Shown: piece after piece, positions 22,230 to 33,907 of the stretch | Position numbering within the stretch: the first letter of the stretch is position 1 | Layout: the number at the start of each line of letters is the position of its first letter | Source of the DNA: Phymorhynchus buccinoides | Lineage: Eukaryota; Mollusca; Gastropoda; Neogastropoda; Raphitomidae | Length of the DNA stretch: 64,000 nucleotides | Direction: 5' to 3' | Assembly (NCBI GenBank): GCA_017654935.2 | Contig: CM065686.1 | Coordinates: 33,163,820-33,227,819 of the forward strand | Translations under genes and position numbers: made by a program | The notes under the pieces: generated by a model | What the model saw: only the letters and a program-made list of their open reading frames with translations | Databases searched by the model: none | Told to the model about the DNA's origin: nothing

Positions 22230-22485
22230 CAGTGGAACCTCCCTTATAAGACCTTCAAAAATCATCCCAAATGAGGTCTTATAAGGGAGGGGTCTTATAA
22301 GGGAGGGGTCTTATAAGGGAGGGGTCTTATAAGGGAGGGGTCTTATAAGGGAGGGGTCTTATAAGGGAGGGGTCTTATCAGGGAGGTAATTTTGATACTT
22401 ACAAAGAAGGGCAATGTCTGCGAGAAGTAGGTCTTATGTGGGAGGGAGTCTTGTAATGGGAGGTCTTATAAGGGAGGTTCCACTG
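22230..22485. mobile_element. CAGTGGAACCTCC MITE, TA TSD, with internal 16 bp tandem expansion
   Basis: Ends CAGTGGAACCTCCCTTATAA and GGGAGGTTCCACTG, flanked by TA. About six copies of GGTCTTATAAGGGAGG fill 22274-22388. Confidence 0.85.
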
Positions 22486-22568
22486 TAGAGTCACTTTATT
22501 GATTTGCTGGACGTTGTTTTCTGAAGGGTAATGAATGTGCGCTTGTAATGGTGAACACGGTTATTGTG

Positions 22569-23063
22569 TATATCGTCGCTGTCCGACGCTAACCGTGTAT
22601 TTACACAATCTGTGATTTTACAGGAGCATCAAAAAACATATTGTTGCCTGCTACAAAGTCATCCCCATTTGATATACGCTTGACCCTTCTTCTTTACCGA
22701 TGAGTAAACATGTGACACAATAAAAGTTGCATTAACACCCAAAATTTTCGTGATAATTCAGTTACACGGTTAGTCACAAAGTTAGTGCATTGTTCTCACA
22801 ATGGAAGATACGACAGCTGCCGGCAGTTACACGATTAGCGTGACCAGTTACACGCTTATCGCGTCAAAACCAGCAACAACCCGCCACATACACGATTATT
22901 TCCGTGGTATCATGTGACAAATTTGAGCATTTTCATTGGTCGCAGACACAAGATATTTATAGAAGACCTGCGTGAGGTCACTGGAAGGAGTTTCAGTAAA
23001 AAATCTATTTTTGTCAAATTTTGTAGATCTTACACGGTTAGCGTCGGACAGCGACGATATGTA
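22569..23063. mobile_element. ATATCGTCGCTGTCCGACG inverted-repeat element
   Basis: ATATCGTCGCTGTCCGACGC with AACCGTG (22569) is matched by CACGGTTAGCGTCGGACAGC ending at about 23063. TA-type flanks. Noncoding. Confidence 0.8.
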
Positions 23064-23520
23064 TGTATGCTGTGTGTGTGTGAGAACAGTTGCTTCGTGA
23101 GCCATTTGTCACGAATGAGAGAATTGTCCAAACCTGAGCTGGCCATTTTTCTAAAGCATTGCACTTTAATTATAACTAGTGTATTTTCAGTGTGGGATAC
23201 TTTGTCGTGTGAGACAGATGATAAAAAAAAAAAAAAATTGTTGTGTATAAGATATCCAAGGAAGAAAGGGATTCTTAAATGTTTGTATGTTCTGGGATTT
23301 TTCTCTATTTAAAAACATTTTTTTGTACTTTACTTTTAGATCTGTAGTGTAATGTAAGATTCGCCCCTCCCTTGTAAGGGTTAAAAAGTGGTGTGTGTTT
23401 GTTTCATCTCTTTCTCAGTTTGTGTGTTCTCTCACTCTGTCTGTCTCCGTCTCTCTCACTTTTCTCCATCTCTCTCACTGCAGGGTTAGTTTGTCCTTCT
23501 AATTTTTTAAACTGCTTTTC

Positions 23521-23910
23521 CGTAAAGGTAAAGATGTGCCCCCCCCCCCCCCCCCCCTGCATTTCTCGGTTAATTGTATTTTTCCCTTTTTGCCTTTCTT
23601 ACCATGGATAAAGCTGTATTTTAGGAATATTTTCAGCTAATTCTCTTTTTGGAATACTAACCCCAACCCTAGCCCTAAACCTGCAGTGCAGTGTACTGCA
23701 GTACACCACGATTTGTCACAGTTGTGGTTCGTTGCGTTTTTCCGTCTTATAGGGTGGGGGGTAGGGTTAGTATTCCAAAAAGGTTATTAGCTAAAAAGGT
23801 TCCTAAAATACAGCTTTATTTATGTATGGTAAGAAAGGCAAAAACAGAAAAATACAATTAGCCGAGAAATGTAGGGGGGGGGGGGGGGGTGGCACATCTT
23901 GACCTTTACC
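23521..23910. mobile_element. GGTAAAGG..CCTTTACC element, 8 bp TSD (copy a)
   Basis: The left end CGTAAAGGTAAAGATGTGCC and the right end GGCACATCTTGACCTTTACC are inverted; the arms extend about 130 bp through CATTTCTCGGTTAATTG. TSD TGCTTTTC on both sides. Poly-C/G tracts lie inside each end, and the centre carries telomere-like CCCTAA/TTAGGG text. Confidence 0.88.
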
Positions 23911-24118
23911 TGCTTTTCTTTTCCCTTAGAACACCATTGTCTGCTGTTCTGTTAAATCACAATACAGGTAGCAGTCTTCCATCCATCCCCTCCCCCCCTT
24001 TCCTTTTTATTTTCAACTGGTTTCATGTTACACAGTGTTAGTTATTCAAACACTGTTTTTTGTTTAAGTGTACTTGTGTTGTTTTAATGTGACTTGCTAT
24101 AGAATTTAGTAGGCTTAA

Positions 24119-24332
24119 CGTGTTTTTCGGACTATAAGGCGATACTTTTTCCACCCAGACTCGAGACCCCAGCGCCTTATAATATGACTAATAATATTCT
24201 TTTTTCTTTCTTTCTTTAAATGATATTCATTTTATTAGTGTAGGAAAATAAGAGTATCAAAATCTGAATTTAGTGTTACGTTTGTGGGGGTACACCTTAT
24301 AATCAGATATGCTTATAGTTCGCAAAATACTG
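24119..24332. mobile_element. Short ACCGTATTTT-type MITE
   Basis: The left end GTGTTTTTCGGACTATAAGG is matched by diverged TTATAGTTCGCAAAATACTG at the right, with ACCTTATAATCAG inside. Confidence 0.65.
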
Positions 24333-24923
24333 TATCTAATTATTTATGATTTGGTTTATTCTTATGGGTCATTTCTTTTTTTTCAAAAACAAATTAGTTT
24401 GTTTGACGAGTGTTTGATGAATGTGTGTTCCCGTGCATGCGTGTGTATGTGTGTTTGTTTTATGAACTTGCAGTTGCAGACAACTATCATGTGGAAGAGT
24501 GTGTAGGTATCTGTATGTTTTCATGCTCAAGCTCATGTGTGTGCATGTACTTCCAGACATTAGTATTGCGTTAAGATAAATTTGTCAACAAACTTGAAAG
24601 ATATGTATTCATGATGTCAAAGTTTTATAGGCTTGTAATAATAATTATTATAAAATTCAAAAACATCCTGAAAAAAATCTCAAAGATGGAGGGTTTTTTT
24701 CTTCTAAAAATTAAATCAAGCTACAGATTATTATGAACCATATTTGTGCTGTCTGTTTTGTTTGTGTTGCCGTTTGTTGTGGTTGGTTGGTTGGTTGTTT
24801 AGCAAGGATGCCTGTTTGTTCAAAAATTGAATGAAGAATATGATCTACAACTGTGAGATCAATAAACAAGAGAAAAAGTGACCTGTGTGTGTATACATGT
24901 GTGTTCATACTTCCACACACTCT

Positions 24924-25154
24924 TTAACCGTTTCGCCGCCAAAGTCGCATGTTTGCACCACAATGGTTTAACAAAGGCATCAAACCAGGGCCTGTTATCT
25001 GAAGACCCTATTTTCTTAATTTTGGGAGGTAAGAATAGGCTTTACTTACTGCATGTCACAGAAGAATCCCCAATATTGAAGATGACTATTTTTTTCTACC
25101 AGGTAAGTATAATGGGTTTTTTGGCTAAGAAGTGGCTGGCGGTGAAAGGGTTAA
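24924..25154. mobile_element. TTAACCCTTTCGCC element (copy 3)
   Basis: Ends TTAACCGTTTCGCCGCC and GGCGGTGAAAGGGTTAA, TTAA on both sides. Inner GGCCTGTTATCTGAAGACCC matches the other copies in reverse. Confidence 0.8.
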
Positions 25155-25400
25155 CAAAAATGCAACTAACAACAGCCCCAAAAAGTGATCCATGCACAAA
25201 TACTTGTATTCCATTCCATCCACCAGCCTTACATTTTAAGTACAAAAACATGGTGGATACATCTATTTAGGCATCTTGTAGACAAAGCGTGCACCACAAA
25301 TACAGTAGTAAATTGCAAAAAGAATTCAGCATCACAATGGACAGAGACAAGACAAGACAGGCTAGTGACGTAACAGGTTATGTAAATTGAAAGAAAGTTC

Positions 25401-25779
25401 GGTAAAGGTCAAGATGTGCCACCCCCCCTACATTTCTCGGTGAATTGTATTTTTCCGTTTTTGCCTTTCTTACCATACATAAAGCTGTATTTTAGGAACA
25501 TTTTTAGCTAATAACCTTTTTGGAATACTAACCCTAACCCTACCCCCCACCCTATAAGACGGAAAAACGCAACAAACCACAACTGTGACAAATCGCGGTG
25601 TACTGAAGTACATAGTGGGGGGTAGGGTTAGGTTTAGGGCTAGGGTTAGTATTCCAAAAAGAGAATTAGCTGAAAATGTTCCTAAAATACAGCTGTATGT
25701 ATGGTAAGAAAGGCAAAAACGGAAAAATACAATTAACCGAGAAATGCAGGGGGGGGGGGGGCACATCCTTACCTTTACC
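25401..25779. mobile_element. GGTAAAGG element, 8 bp TSD (copy b)
   Basis: Full inverted ends, flanked by GAAAGTTC at 25393-25400 and 25780-25787. The centre holds telomere-like AACCCTAACCCTA and its complement. Confidence 0.9.
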
Positions 25780-25799
25780 GAAAGTTCTAACACAGCGCA

Positions 25800-26540
25800 G
25801 AACCTCCACCTAAGATAAGATATATATCTCAATTTCGGTTTGATGAAAATGCCCACTCAAGGCAGATATTGTGAGAAGGAAATTGGAGACATCTTTGGTA
25901 AGATCATGAGATGAAAACAATTTATTGTGGCCTTCAAACCAGTTTTAAGCATGTGGCCTATAAGGTAATTTTTCTGATAGGGAAGGATTACAAAAAACAC
26001 ACCTGCATCTGATAATTTGATTACACAAAATACATGGAGATAATATTATTTCTACTATGGCACTTTTATTGTCCATATAATTTATTCAAAACATCTACAC
26101 ATCTTTTAGAGCAAATCTGCCAAATACTTAAAAAAAATATTTTTTTAAATTTAAATTATATAAATGATAGTTCATTCAGGTGGTTTATTTTTTGGCAATA
26201 GTCACAGTTTTGCTCCTAGGGGAGATAATTTATGACAGAAAAGAGCACAACTGATTGCTTTTTCGGTCAACAGATGATCTCCCCCAAGAGCAGAACATTT
26301 TCATTTTTGTTCTTTTTTTGTTTTGTCTGCTTACCATAACTGTTCATCTGAAAAAAACACAAATCTGCATTATTGCAAAAAAGAAACTTTAAAACATTAA
26401 CAATAAAAACAACAGGAACATGCAACAAATTTGTAACAATTTAGGTAGGAATAAAACTGTTGGCAGAGTGTATATACATTATTCAAACAGCAACCTTCGA
26501 TCTCGCAGACAAAAAAACAAAACAAAAAAACAACTTAAAG
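25800..26540. other. Noncoding AT-rich stretch
   Basis: AT-rich, with A/T homopolymers. No exon, RNA gene or clear element boundary recognised. Confidence 0.5.
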
Positions 26541-26544
26541 ACCA

Positions 26545-26698
26545 GGGTCTGTATTCACGTTGAGATAACACGAAACTTAGCATGATGCTAACTTAGAAGC
26601 TCTTCCAATGTCCTACAGGATTTATGAGGACTTTTGGAAGAGCTTCTAAGTTAGCATCATGCTAAGTCTCATGCTATCTCAACATGAAATACAGGCTC
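26545..26698. mobile_element. Near-perfect palindromic element
   Basis: TTAGCATGATGCTAACTTAG and CTAAGTTAGCATCATGCTAA lie on either side of a short loop, with outer arms TGTATTCACGTTGAGAT and ATCTCAACATGAAATACA. A foldback MITE of about 150 bp. Confidence 0.75.
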
Positions 26699-26784
26699 AT
26701 ATTCAAAACATAAAAGAAAAGTTTATGAATTCCCCCAAATCAGTTTTATTTTCATTACTTATAGTACATATCTATATTGTTAAA

Positions 26785-26905
26785 CACTCGGGACTTTACT
26801 GGTGTTGCACTGCCTCCGGGCATTGCAGCCAGTATTGTTCCCACCATCTTTGTATTTACAAATGTCCCATATGTGTCTATGACCGAGAGGACGTAAAACA
26901 CCATT
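26785..26905 (+). repeat. Dispersed repeat (CGGGACTTTACTGG family)
   Basis: CGGGACTTTACTGGTGTTGC, GCCTCCGGGCATTGCAGCC and GTCCCATATGTGTCT recur at 32.2, 30.7, 43.9 and 44.1 kb. SINE-like or MITE fragment, class undecided. Confidence 0.7.
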
Positions 26906-27098
26906 TTTCATTCATTTTATTTTCATTTCCATTTCATTGCAAAACGGTACCTACATTTTCAACGGATTCATGTACATGAAACAGTACTTCATTAGTCACC
27001 AGCATGTAACATGTACATGTAGCACCACAAAGGGGACATTAAGTCGCTGGGCTAGTTTCTCACAATAGGCTTGAGGACACGAGGGGGAAAGGCCATAT

Positions 27099-27517
27099 GT
27101 GACCCAGCACCACGAAAGGGACATTAAGTCACTGGGATAGTTTCTCACAACAGGCTTGCAAATTCAAAACTCATTTTTTGTCAATTTTGAGCTATGGGTG
27201 TTTTTGTGTTCTCTAACATCTTATCTTTCATATTTATAAAGGATAATCTTTCATATGGTCTCTAAATGGTCTTATAAGTGTTTTAAAACGGGCAGGTCAA
27301 TGGATTTTCTTCAGCCTGGCTAGACTTTAGATTGCGTTTTCTCAAAATGGCCAATGCTCACCCTACTAACTTTAAATGCTCATAACTCTGGAACGGAAAA
27401 AGATACAAGAATGGTATTTGAATCATTAGAAAGAAACTTGTCTGAAGTCTTCAAATGTATAATTTTCTCAGAATGGTCAGTTTGACACCTAATGTCCCTT
27501 TCGTGGTGCTGGGTCAC
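27099..27517. mobile_element. GTGACCCAGCACCACGAAAG inverted-repeat element (copy 1)
   Basis: Ends GTGACCCAGCACCACGAAAG and CTTTCGTGGTGCTGGGTCAC are inverted. The whole element is repeated at 37491-37901. A partial extra left end lies at 27020-27098. Confidence 0.85.
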
Positions 27518-27529
27518 ATTATATGCTTA

Positions 27530-28920
27530 TTGTATTTACTTTTCAAGGGAAAACATAAGTTCACATACATTTGGACAGACAGTAACATGGGTAAAAAAAA
27601 CAAATGGACATAAATTAATGAGTCTAGGTTTTATAAGATAAAAAACAACATTACTCCCCTCACCCTACCCATGACATTTCAATAAAAAAAAATTCAGCTT
27701 TACAATAAACGAACCTAAACTCTGGATTAATGAAAGTTAAGTGTATGTACCGGGTACATTTTTTCTAAGTAGGAAGGCCTTACTAGTTACTTGGCTAGAC
27801 TCTTAGTGCGTTGTGGAGCACTGTATGTTCGAAGTGTGTTACCCGCTGAATCTATTGGGGGGCTAAGTACTACAATATCTTCAATAAGCAATATTATCAC
27901 AAACATTACGTAAATATTTGTTTTAAAATGACAAAAACTTACAAGGAAAAGAAAGGTGATCAAATATTTACTTATCAAAAAGGGGTGCAAACACCCCCGA
28001 TCCCCGCCCCTTTTCATATGACAAAGGGGTGCAACTGACTTGCTCTTAAAACATTGTTCTAAGCTATGTGAGTATGTTATCAGATTAGAATCTTAACATT
28101 TTAAAAGAGAATAACTGGGACAATCGATTGTACCAGAACTTGATATAAAAAAAAAATTGAATTACAGATAAATTGAACACAATACAAGGCATTTTACACA
28201 CATGATGCATGCAATTGACCCCACCCCACCCCCACACATAAAAACATTTAATGTATCAAGAAAAACAAAGCTTGTTTTATATACTGGCCAGGTTTAACAA
28301 AAAGTCTTAAAAAAACGAAGAAAAAAAACTAAACACTAATTTTTAGCAAAATCAAGTCTCAAAACAGCTGACAGACAAAGGAACCAGGTCATGTCACTGA
28401 ACGTAACATTCAAATAGCAATAGACAATGTGATAGAGTTGATGCAAGTATTATCGTAACTTAACACCCCAATCTATTTAACTTGGTAGAAAATGATAAAA
28501 CACTTATAAACAGCTGAGGGCATTAAAATGTTGATGCCTAATTCCACTTTCCAATCCGCTTTTCTGCTGCAATAATCACCATTCAAACAAAACAAAACAG
28601 AATTTATGTAGAAAGGTTGGTATGTTAATATACTAACCTTTTTTTATAAAAGAAATATCAGGAAAAAAATAACATTTAGAAATCAGAACAGTGTGATCAA
28701 TTGTATGATCTAATCACCAGAGCATATTAATATTTCCAAGGATATCAAAACCAATTAGCCTGATTGTGTGCATTCATTTCTCTGATATACATCACTAAAG
28801 CAATTACGTTCGTTTGGATTTTAATCACACTGCAGACTAATGGGAAACTACTCGATTAGCATTTTCAAAAGACAGCGTGCGCACACGCACACACAATCAA
28901 TGGCTGTAATTTAACATCAG
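27530..28920. other. Noncoding stretch
   Basis: AT-rich. No gene, RNA gene or clear element end recognised. Confidence 0.5.
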
Positions 28921-28967
28921 CATGGAACACCGATATAACTTCAAGTCATTTACTATTTCAATGCTTT

Positions 28968-29239
28968 TTGTGGTGAGTAAACCATACAAAAAGGACCATC
29001 GAGGAAGTTTAATTCAAACCTATAAAATGTTCAACAACATTGATGATGTTCATGTTGATACTTTCTTTTCAGCCCCACAAATTACCAGCACTAGAAAATC
29101 TGATGGCAAAATTTTTGTTAAACATTGCAATACTAACAAAAGAAAATGTTACTTTACTAACAGAGTTGCTGTTTACTGGAATGATCTTGACACTAACATT
29201 AAGTTTGCACAAAATATTAATACTTTAAAAATCTTCTAG
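28968..29239 (+). pseudogene. LINE reverse transcriptase C-terminal fragment
   Basis: The frame reads RGSLIQTYKMFNNIDDVHVD, DGKIFVKHCNTNKRKCYFTN and RVAVYWNDLDTNIKFAQN, matching the C-terminal part of the copy at 1277-2032. A 3' tail with GGCCTAGGCTGATGAAGCC and (CTAC)n ends near 29412. 5'-truncated and short, so non-functional. Confidence 0.8.
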
Positions 29240-29414
29240 ACAATCTTCCTAAATTTCAGACATTTTGGTGTGATTTTGATTGATTTGATTTTCCAAAAAC
29301 TTGCTCAGACCAATTGAAAACAAATCATAAGTCATTTGATATTGAGGGGACGATTAATAGGCCGTGAGGCCTAGGCTGATGAAGCCTGTCCCTACCTACC
29401 TACCTACCTACCAT

Positions 29415-30690
29415 ACGCCAAATAGAAGCCCCATGCTTCTGCAGTTCTTTTTTCCCATTTAAAAAATTATAAACTTGATTATAAAAACGTGATGCATTAA
29501 GAAAACGCAGACTTTGAAATGCAAGTCAACGCAAGAGCACAAAAGCAAATTTTTAATATTTTTTTTAAAATTGTGACTCTTGTTTTGGAGCAAGGATAGC
29601 TCTACACACACAAAATAAAAAATAATTCAGAAGAAAACTGTACATTCAGAAATAGTGCAAAAGTATCAGATCATGTGGAGATAAACACAACACCAAAGGC
29701 TCACAGCTTGTCTGAATCGACTAGTTAGTGTACTGGACGTTTCTTTCCAACATAATTACATTAATTGACTGCTAAATGGCACGATGAAAGAGACAGTATC
29801 AAAAACGAATACACACACACTGACACAAATCAATAACACACAACATTATTACACTCTACTTTTATATTATTCCGTCTCCAACCAAGAGACTCAAAGCAGG
29901 TGTTATAAATAATGCTGTACTTGACTCAACAGCAATACAAATACTGTTACCAAACAAATGAAAACACTACAAATCCTGCACATAACCCAATCATCCTCAA
30001 CTATTATTATTTTCTTATCGTGTTTCCTTGTGGCCTTGAACATGACATTTTCTTTTTTAAATTCATTAACTCACTCAGCATTGGCTGGTTACTTCCCCTT
30101 ACAACCGTTCAGGACGGGCCATTTGACTAGGTTCGAAAACACATCACCACAAAAACGTTATGAAAAGTTATGGACTGATATTTTCAGAGAAGATTACTAA
30201 CACCATGCACTAAACGCTCGTAAAATATCAGATTCCATACCTTCGTCGTTTGTCTCCTATTGACGAAAACAGCTAACACATCTAGAAAGAAGAAAAATAT
30301 TCACATTCCGATCTTTGATCCTCCCCGTACAGCCAAACCTGAGAGTAAAGTCTGCAATGATTGGTTGTGCAAGCCATGAGCCGGATCCGGCTCATTCGTC
30401 CCGAGTGAGTTCAAGACATTTCTTACATCCATATTCACAAGGGTATTCCATCACCGGTGCTGCAAAGAAGCCACCCACCACCCCACATTTCTTTTTTTCA
30501 TAAATGTTAATGTCTGGGTTATTTTTCACGATTGGCAGTTCTTCAAAACAACATAATCTATAGTTCTCTCTCCCGCACTTTGCTCAAATCCCTGATAAGA
30601 GCTGTAACTTAGTAGTGTAAGTCTCCAATAATGGAAAACACAAAACAAGCCAGCATATCTCAGTGACTAACTAAATAATAAAGACTAGCA
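29415..30690. other. Noncoding stretch with repeat fragments
   Basis: Contains a TTAACTCACTCAGCATTGGC end (about 30068) like the element at 44578, and GAGCCGGATCCGGCTCATTC with GTCCCGAGTGAGTT at about 30378-30412, which recurs in part near 60870-60900. No gene seen. Confidence 0.5.
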
Positions 30691-30699
30691 ATCGCCCCG

Positions 30700-30815
30700 T
30701 GGCAGTTAATTCCCGTGGCAGTTTTAACCCCATGGCAGTATTGAACAATACTGGAGGCAATGCCCGGAGGCAGTGCTAAACCAGTAAAGTCCCGATTTTT
30801 TAATAATACAGATAC
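30700..30815 (-). repeat. Dispersed repeat (CGGGACTTTACTGG family)
   Basis: AATACTGGAGGCAATGCCCG and CCAGTAAAGTCCCGATTTTT match the copies at 26.8, 32.2 and 44.1 kb. Confidence 0.7.
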
Positions 30816-30844
30816 GTGTAGTGTCATCCCCTTGTAATCTCCAC

Positions 30845-31018
30845 TGCCCCCCCCCCCCCCACCATCCCACCCACCCACCCACCCCCCACCCCTACCCCCC
30901 CCACCCACCCACCCACCCCCTACCCCACCCATAACCAGCTGGCTGACCTACTCGTCACCCCAGCACATGTGAACCATGGTCTCATGCCCACAGCAGTCCC
31001 CCCCCCCCCCCCCCCCCT
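30845..31018. repeat. C-rich low-complexity tracts
   Basis: C-run at 30845-30860, CCCACC-rich text to 30930, and a second C-run at 31000-31018. Confidence 0.9.
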
Positions 31019-31019
31019 T

Positions 31020-31510
31020 TAATAACAGCATGTTTGGACATATGTCGTTTCGCCTAGTGAGCGAAACTGTAAATTGGTGCATATCGCGCGCATTTATGAA
31101 CGGATGCTGTTCAAATTTCCTGCCATGCTTTGCCCGGGTCATAGCAAGCCTGACAGCAAATTTGAGGCGATTCGGTTAAGAAACGGCGGAGTTATTCGTG
31201 AAAAGGTGAAGCGGCGTCTAGCGCGCGTTTCTGAACCGATTCGCTTCCGGTTTGGCACACGGATAGTCCCCGGCCCCGGTCATATTCCTGCCAAATTCGA
31301 AGGCAATCGGCCCATAAACGCCGGAGATACGGGTGCCGAGAGGCCGGCGGATGCGCGTTTCGCGCATTTGCGAAACCGCGCAAATGACACGGCCGCCTCG
31401 GTTGCCGTTGCCATCGCCCCGTTAGGGCTCACAGCAAATTTGAAGCGATTCGGTCGAAAAACGGCGGAGTTATAAGGCCCGTTTCGTGTTTCACACACAC
31501 ACACACACGG
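31020..31510. repeat. GC-rich dispersed-repeat-like island
   Basis: About 450 bp of GC- and CpG-rich DNA in an AT-rich setting. It contains three imperfect copies of a motif like GCAAATTTGAGGCGATTCGG followed by AACGGCGGAGTTAT (about 31157, 31285, 31432), and ends in (CA)n and GGACGGACACTTGG. Open frames in it resemble no protein family I know. Confidence 0.55.
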
Positions 31511-31573
31511 ACGGACACTTGGCTTTTTACTATATGATTATTGCCTGTGTTGGTTTACACATTTTATGTGCTA

Positions 31574-31731
31574 CAGTGGAACCTCCCTTACAAGACCTTC
31601 AAAAATCATCCAAAATGAGGTCTTGTAAGGGAGGCAATTTTAACACTTACAAAGAAGGGCAATGTCTCAGAGAAGTAGGTCTTCTGTGGGAGGGAGTCTT
31701 AATGGGAAGTCTTATAAGGGAGGTTCCACTG
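31574..31731. mobile_element. CAGTGGAACCTCC MITE, TA TSD
   Basis: Inverted ends flanked by TA (31572-31573, 31732-31733). Confidence 0.85.
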
Positions 31732-31852
31732 TATTAGTATTAATTGGCTCCTTTCAGATGACCTGCATTTCCTAACAATTTATCTGTCAAAGAGCAATAA
31801 CTCTGCATGAAAATCTTTAGTAATGCAAACAAGGGGGGAAAAACAAGAAGAC

Positions 31853-31890
31853 GGTAAAGGTCAAGGGGGGGGCACATCTTGACCTTTACC
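31853..31890. mobile_element. Minimal 38 bp GGTAAAGG element with 9 bp TSD (copy f)
   Basis: GGTAAAGGTCAAGG joins through a short G run to GGCACATCTTGACCTTTACC. The flanks CAAGAAGAC (31844-31852 and 31891-31899) are identical. Confidence 0.85.
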
Positions 31891-32151
31891 CAAGAAGACA
31901 AATCAGCAGAATTTCAGCAAACTGTACAGCACACCTAACCCTTACAGATATATAAAAACCAAGCATTAGTCAGATCATGGTGTATTCTGTCTTCTCTGCT
32001 TGTATCATTTTGCTCACAATTTATAGACAGCCACAATTACATAATTTGTGGAAACAAAAGTTAATTCCACCACGTTTTCAAGACAAACAACTTGTGCAGC
32101 TTTAGTTTGATTAAAAACAGTTTACTGTTATAGTCAAGGACTGTAGATTAT

Positions 32152-32360
32152 ACAACTTGTGGCGGTGCCATAGCCGATGAGGTTTAACCGAGGCGTGGTC
32201 ACCGCTACAGCTATCTGTATTAATAAAAAAATCGGGACTTTACTGGTTTCGTACTGCCTCCGGGCATTGCCTCCAGTATTGTTCCCACCATATTTGTATT
32301 TACAAATGTCCCATATGTGTCTGATTCAGACCAAGAGGACGTAAAACTCCATTTTCTCTC
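32152..32360 (+). repeat. Dispersed repeat (CGGGACTTTACTGG family), long copy
   Basis: Reads GGCGGTGCCATAGCCGATGA, GAGGCGTGGTCACCGCTAC, CGGGACTTTACTGGTTTCG and CCAAGAGGACGTAAAAC; inverted copy at 44058-44262. Confidence 0.8.
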
Positions 32361-32603
32361 TCTCTGATTAAAAACAGGCACATCACATTATCTAAGTCAG
32401 CGGTGACGTTAGCCACTAATGATTAGAAATGTCCGTTTCACAAGAACGTCATTTGATTAAAACAGACCGCATGCAAAATAACAGAACAAGCAAAACAGCT
32501 TTAAAATATGGTTTGACCAAAACATGTGTAATACACACAAATGTAAGACCGCAATACAAAATGAGAGCACACATACATGAAGTAACTTCAAAATATGTAT
32601 CTG

Positions 32604-33045
32604 ACAGGGCTGCCAACCCTCTGTTGCAGTTTCCAGGGACAAACTAAACCAGGGACACAGACTTATTTCCAGGGGCAAACATCACAATGTCATGCATCAG
32701 GGTCAAAACGAGCATTAAATATTCCAATTATTTCATGATCTAGCAACATTTCTGTGCCTGTTTTTTTTCTGTATTCTTGATGTGCTTCAATATTCAAAGT
32801 CCCTTGCTGTTCAGTAACCTATGTGTAACATGTATGCATGTTAGGAAACATTTTAAGTGTTGTGTTGGGTGTTCCTGTGTTCAATAGCAAGGCCAGCAAA
32901 CAAGACAAGTGATTGTTCTACAATTTTTTTTATTCTACTCAGTTTCCAGGGACACCAGGCAGAAAAGTGGATTCCAGGGACAGGGTGCCATTTTTGACTG
33001 TTTCCAGGGACAAATGCCCCTTAGGGGGGACGGTTGGCAGCCCTG
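32604..33045. mobile_element. CAGGGCTGCC-ended element, 6 bp TSD (copy 4)
   Basis: Ends CAGGGCTGCCAACC and GGTTGGCAGCCCTG, flanked by ATCTGA at 32598-32603 and 33046-33051. TTTCCAGGGACAAA and related phrases are repeated inside. Confidence 0.8.
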
Positions 33046-33093
33046 ATCTGACCAAAATAAATATGTGACATGAAAAAAAAGGGAAGAGTAGTA

Positions 33094-33246
33094 CCATATT
33101 TTACAGACGATAAAGCGATACTTTTTTTCCTAGACTGAGACCCCTGCACCTTATAATGTGACTGATAATATAGTAAGAAACTATAATAACAAAACCTGAA
33201 TTTTGTGTAAGATTTGGGGGGTGTGCCTTACTATGGTAAAATATGG
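33094..33246. mobile_element. Short ACCGTATTTT-type MITE
   Basis: Ends CCATATTTTACAGACGATAA and a diverged GTAAAATATGG, TA at the left. Confidence 0.7.
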
Positions 33247-33482
33247 TCAGCCTGTTTTGATTTACAAAAATTGATGTTGTGACTCTCATGGGACCCATGA
33301 CTTAAGAGATTATTAGGCAGGACTAATAGACCCACATGAATAATGTAATACTCGGAACTATAATTAACTGATAATGATGATAACATAGACAATAAAATAT
33401 TCTCATTAGTAACACACACACATACACACACGCGTGCTCACACACAACACACAAATGTAGCATCGAACAGTAATACAGGGTA

Positions 33483-33630
33483 CCATATTTTTCGGACTAT
33501 AAGGCAATACTTTTTTCCCAGACTCAGACCCCTGTGCCATATAATGTGACTAATGAATTAGTAATTAAATATAGTAACAACATCTAAAATTTGGGTACAT
33601 TTTTATAGTTTTATAGTCCGAAAAATACGG
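33483..33630. mobile_element. Short ACCGTATTTT-type MITE
   Basis: Ends CCATATTTTTCGGACTATAA and TTATAGTCCGAAAAATACGG, TA on both sides. Confidence 0.85.
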
Positions 33631-33907
33631 TACATGGTTATTTTAACAATGCGGGTAAAAAAATAATAACAACACACACAAATTATATCATAAGTGAGAT
33701 TATTTCCATGCCAAAATTGCAGCGTCTGTTTCTCAGCCTATTTACACAAGCATTGCATATACATGCTAACTGATTCTCAAAGGCAAATTGAATTTGTACA
33801 AATGACAGCAATGTAATTTGTTGGCCTTCCCTCCAAAAATAACGTGCACTCAAATCCAAAATACATATTTTGATTCATTTATTTTTAAGCAGAATTAAGC
33901 CTTAGTT

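Noticed and set aside
31074..31475. 133-codon Arg/Ala-rich frame in the GC-rich island
   Set aside because: Internal DNA motif repeats and competing frames on the other strand point to noncoding repeat.
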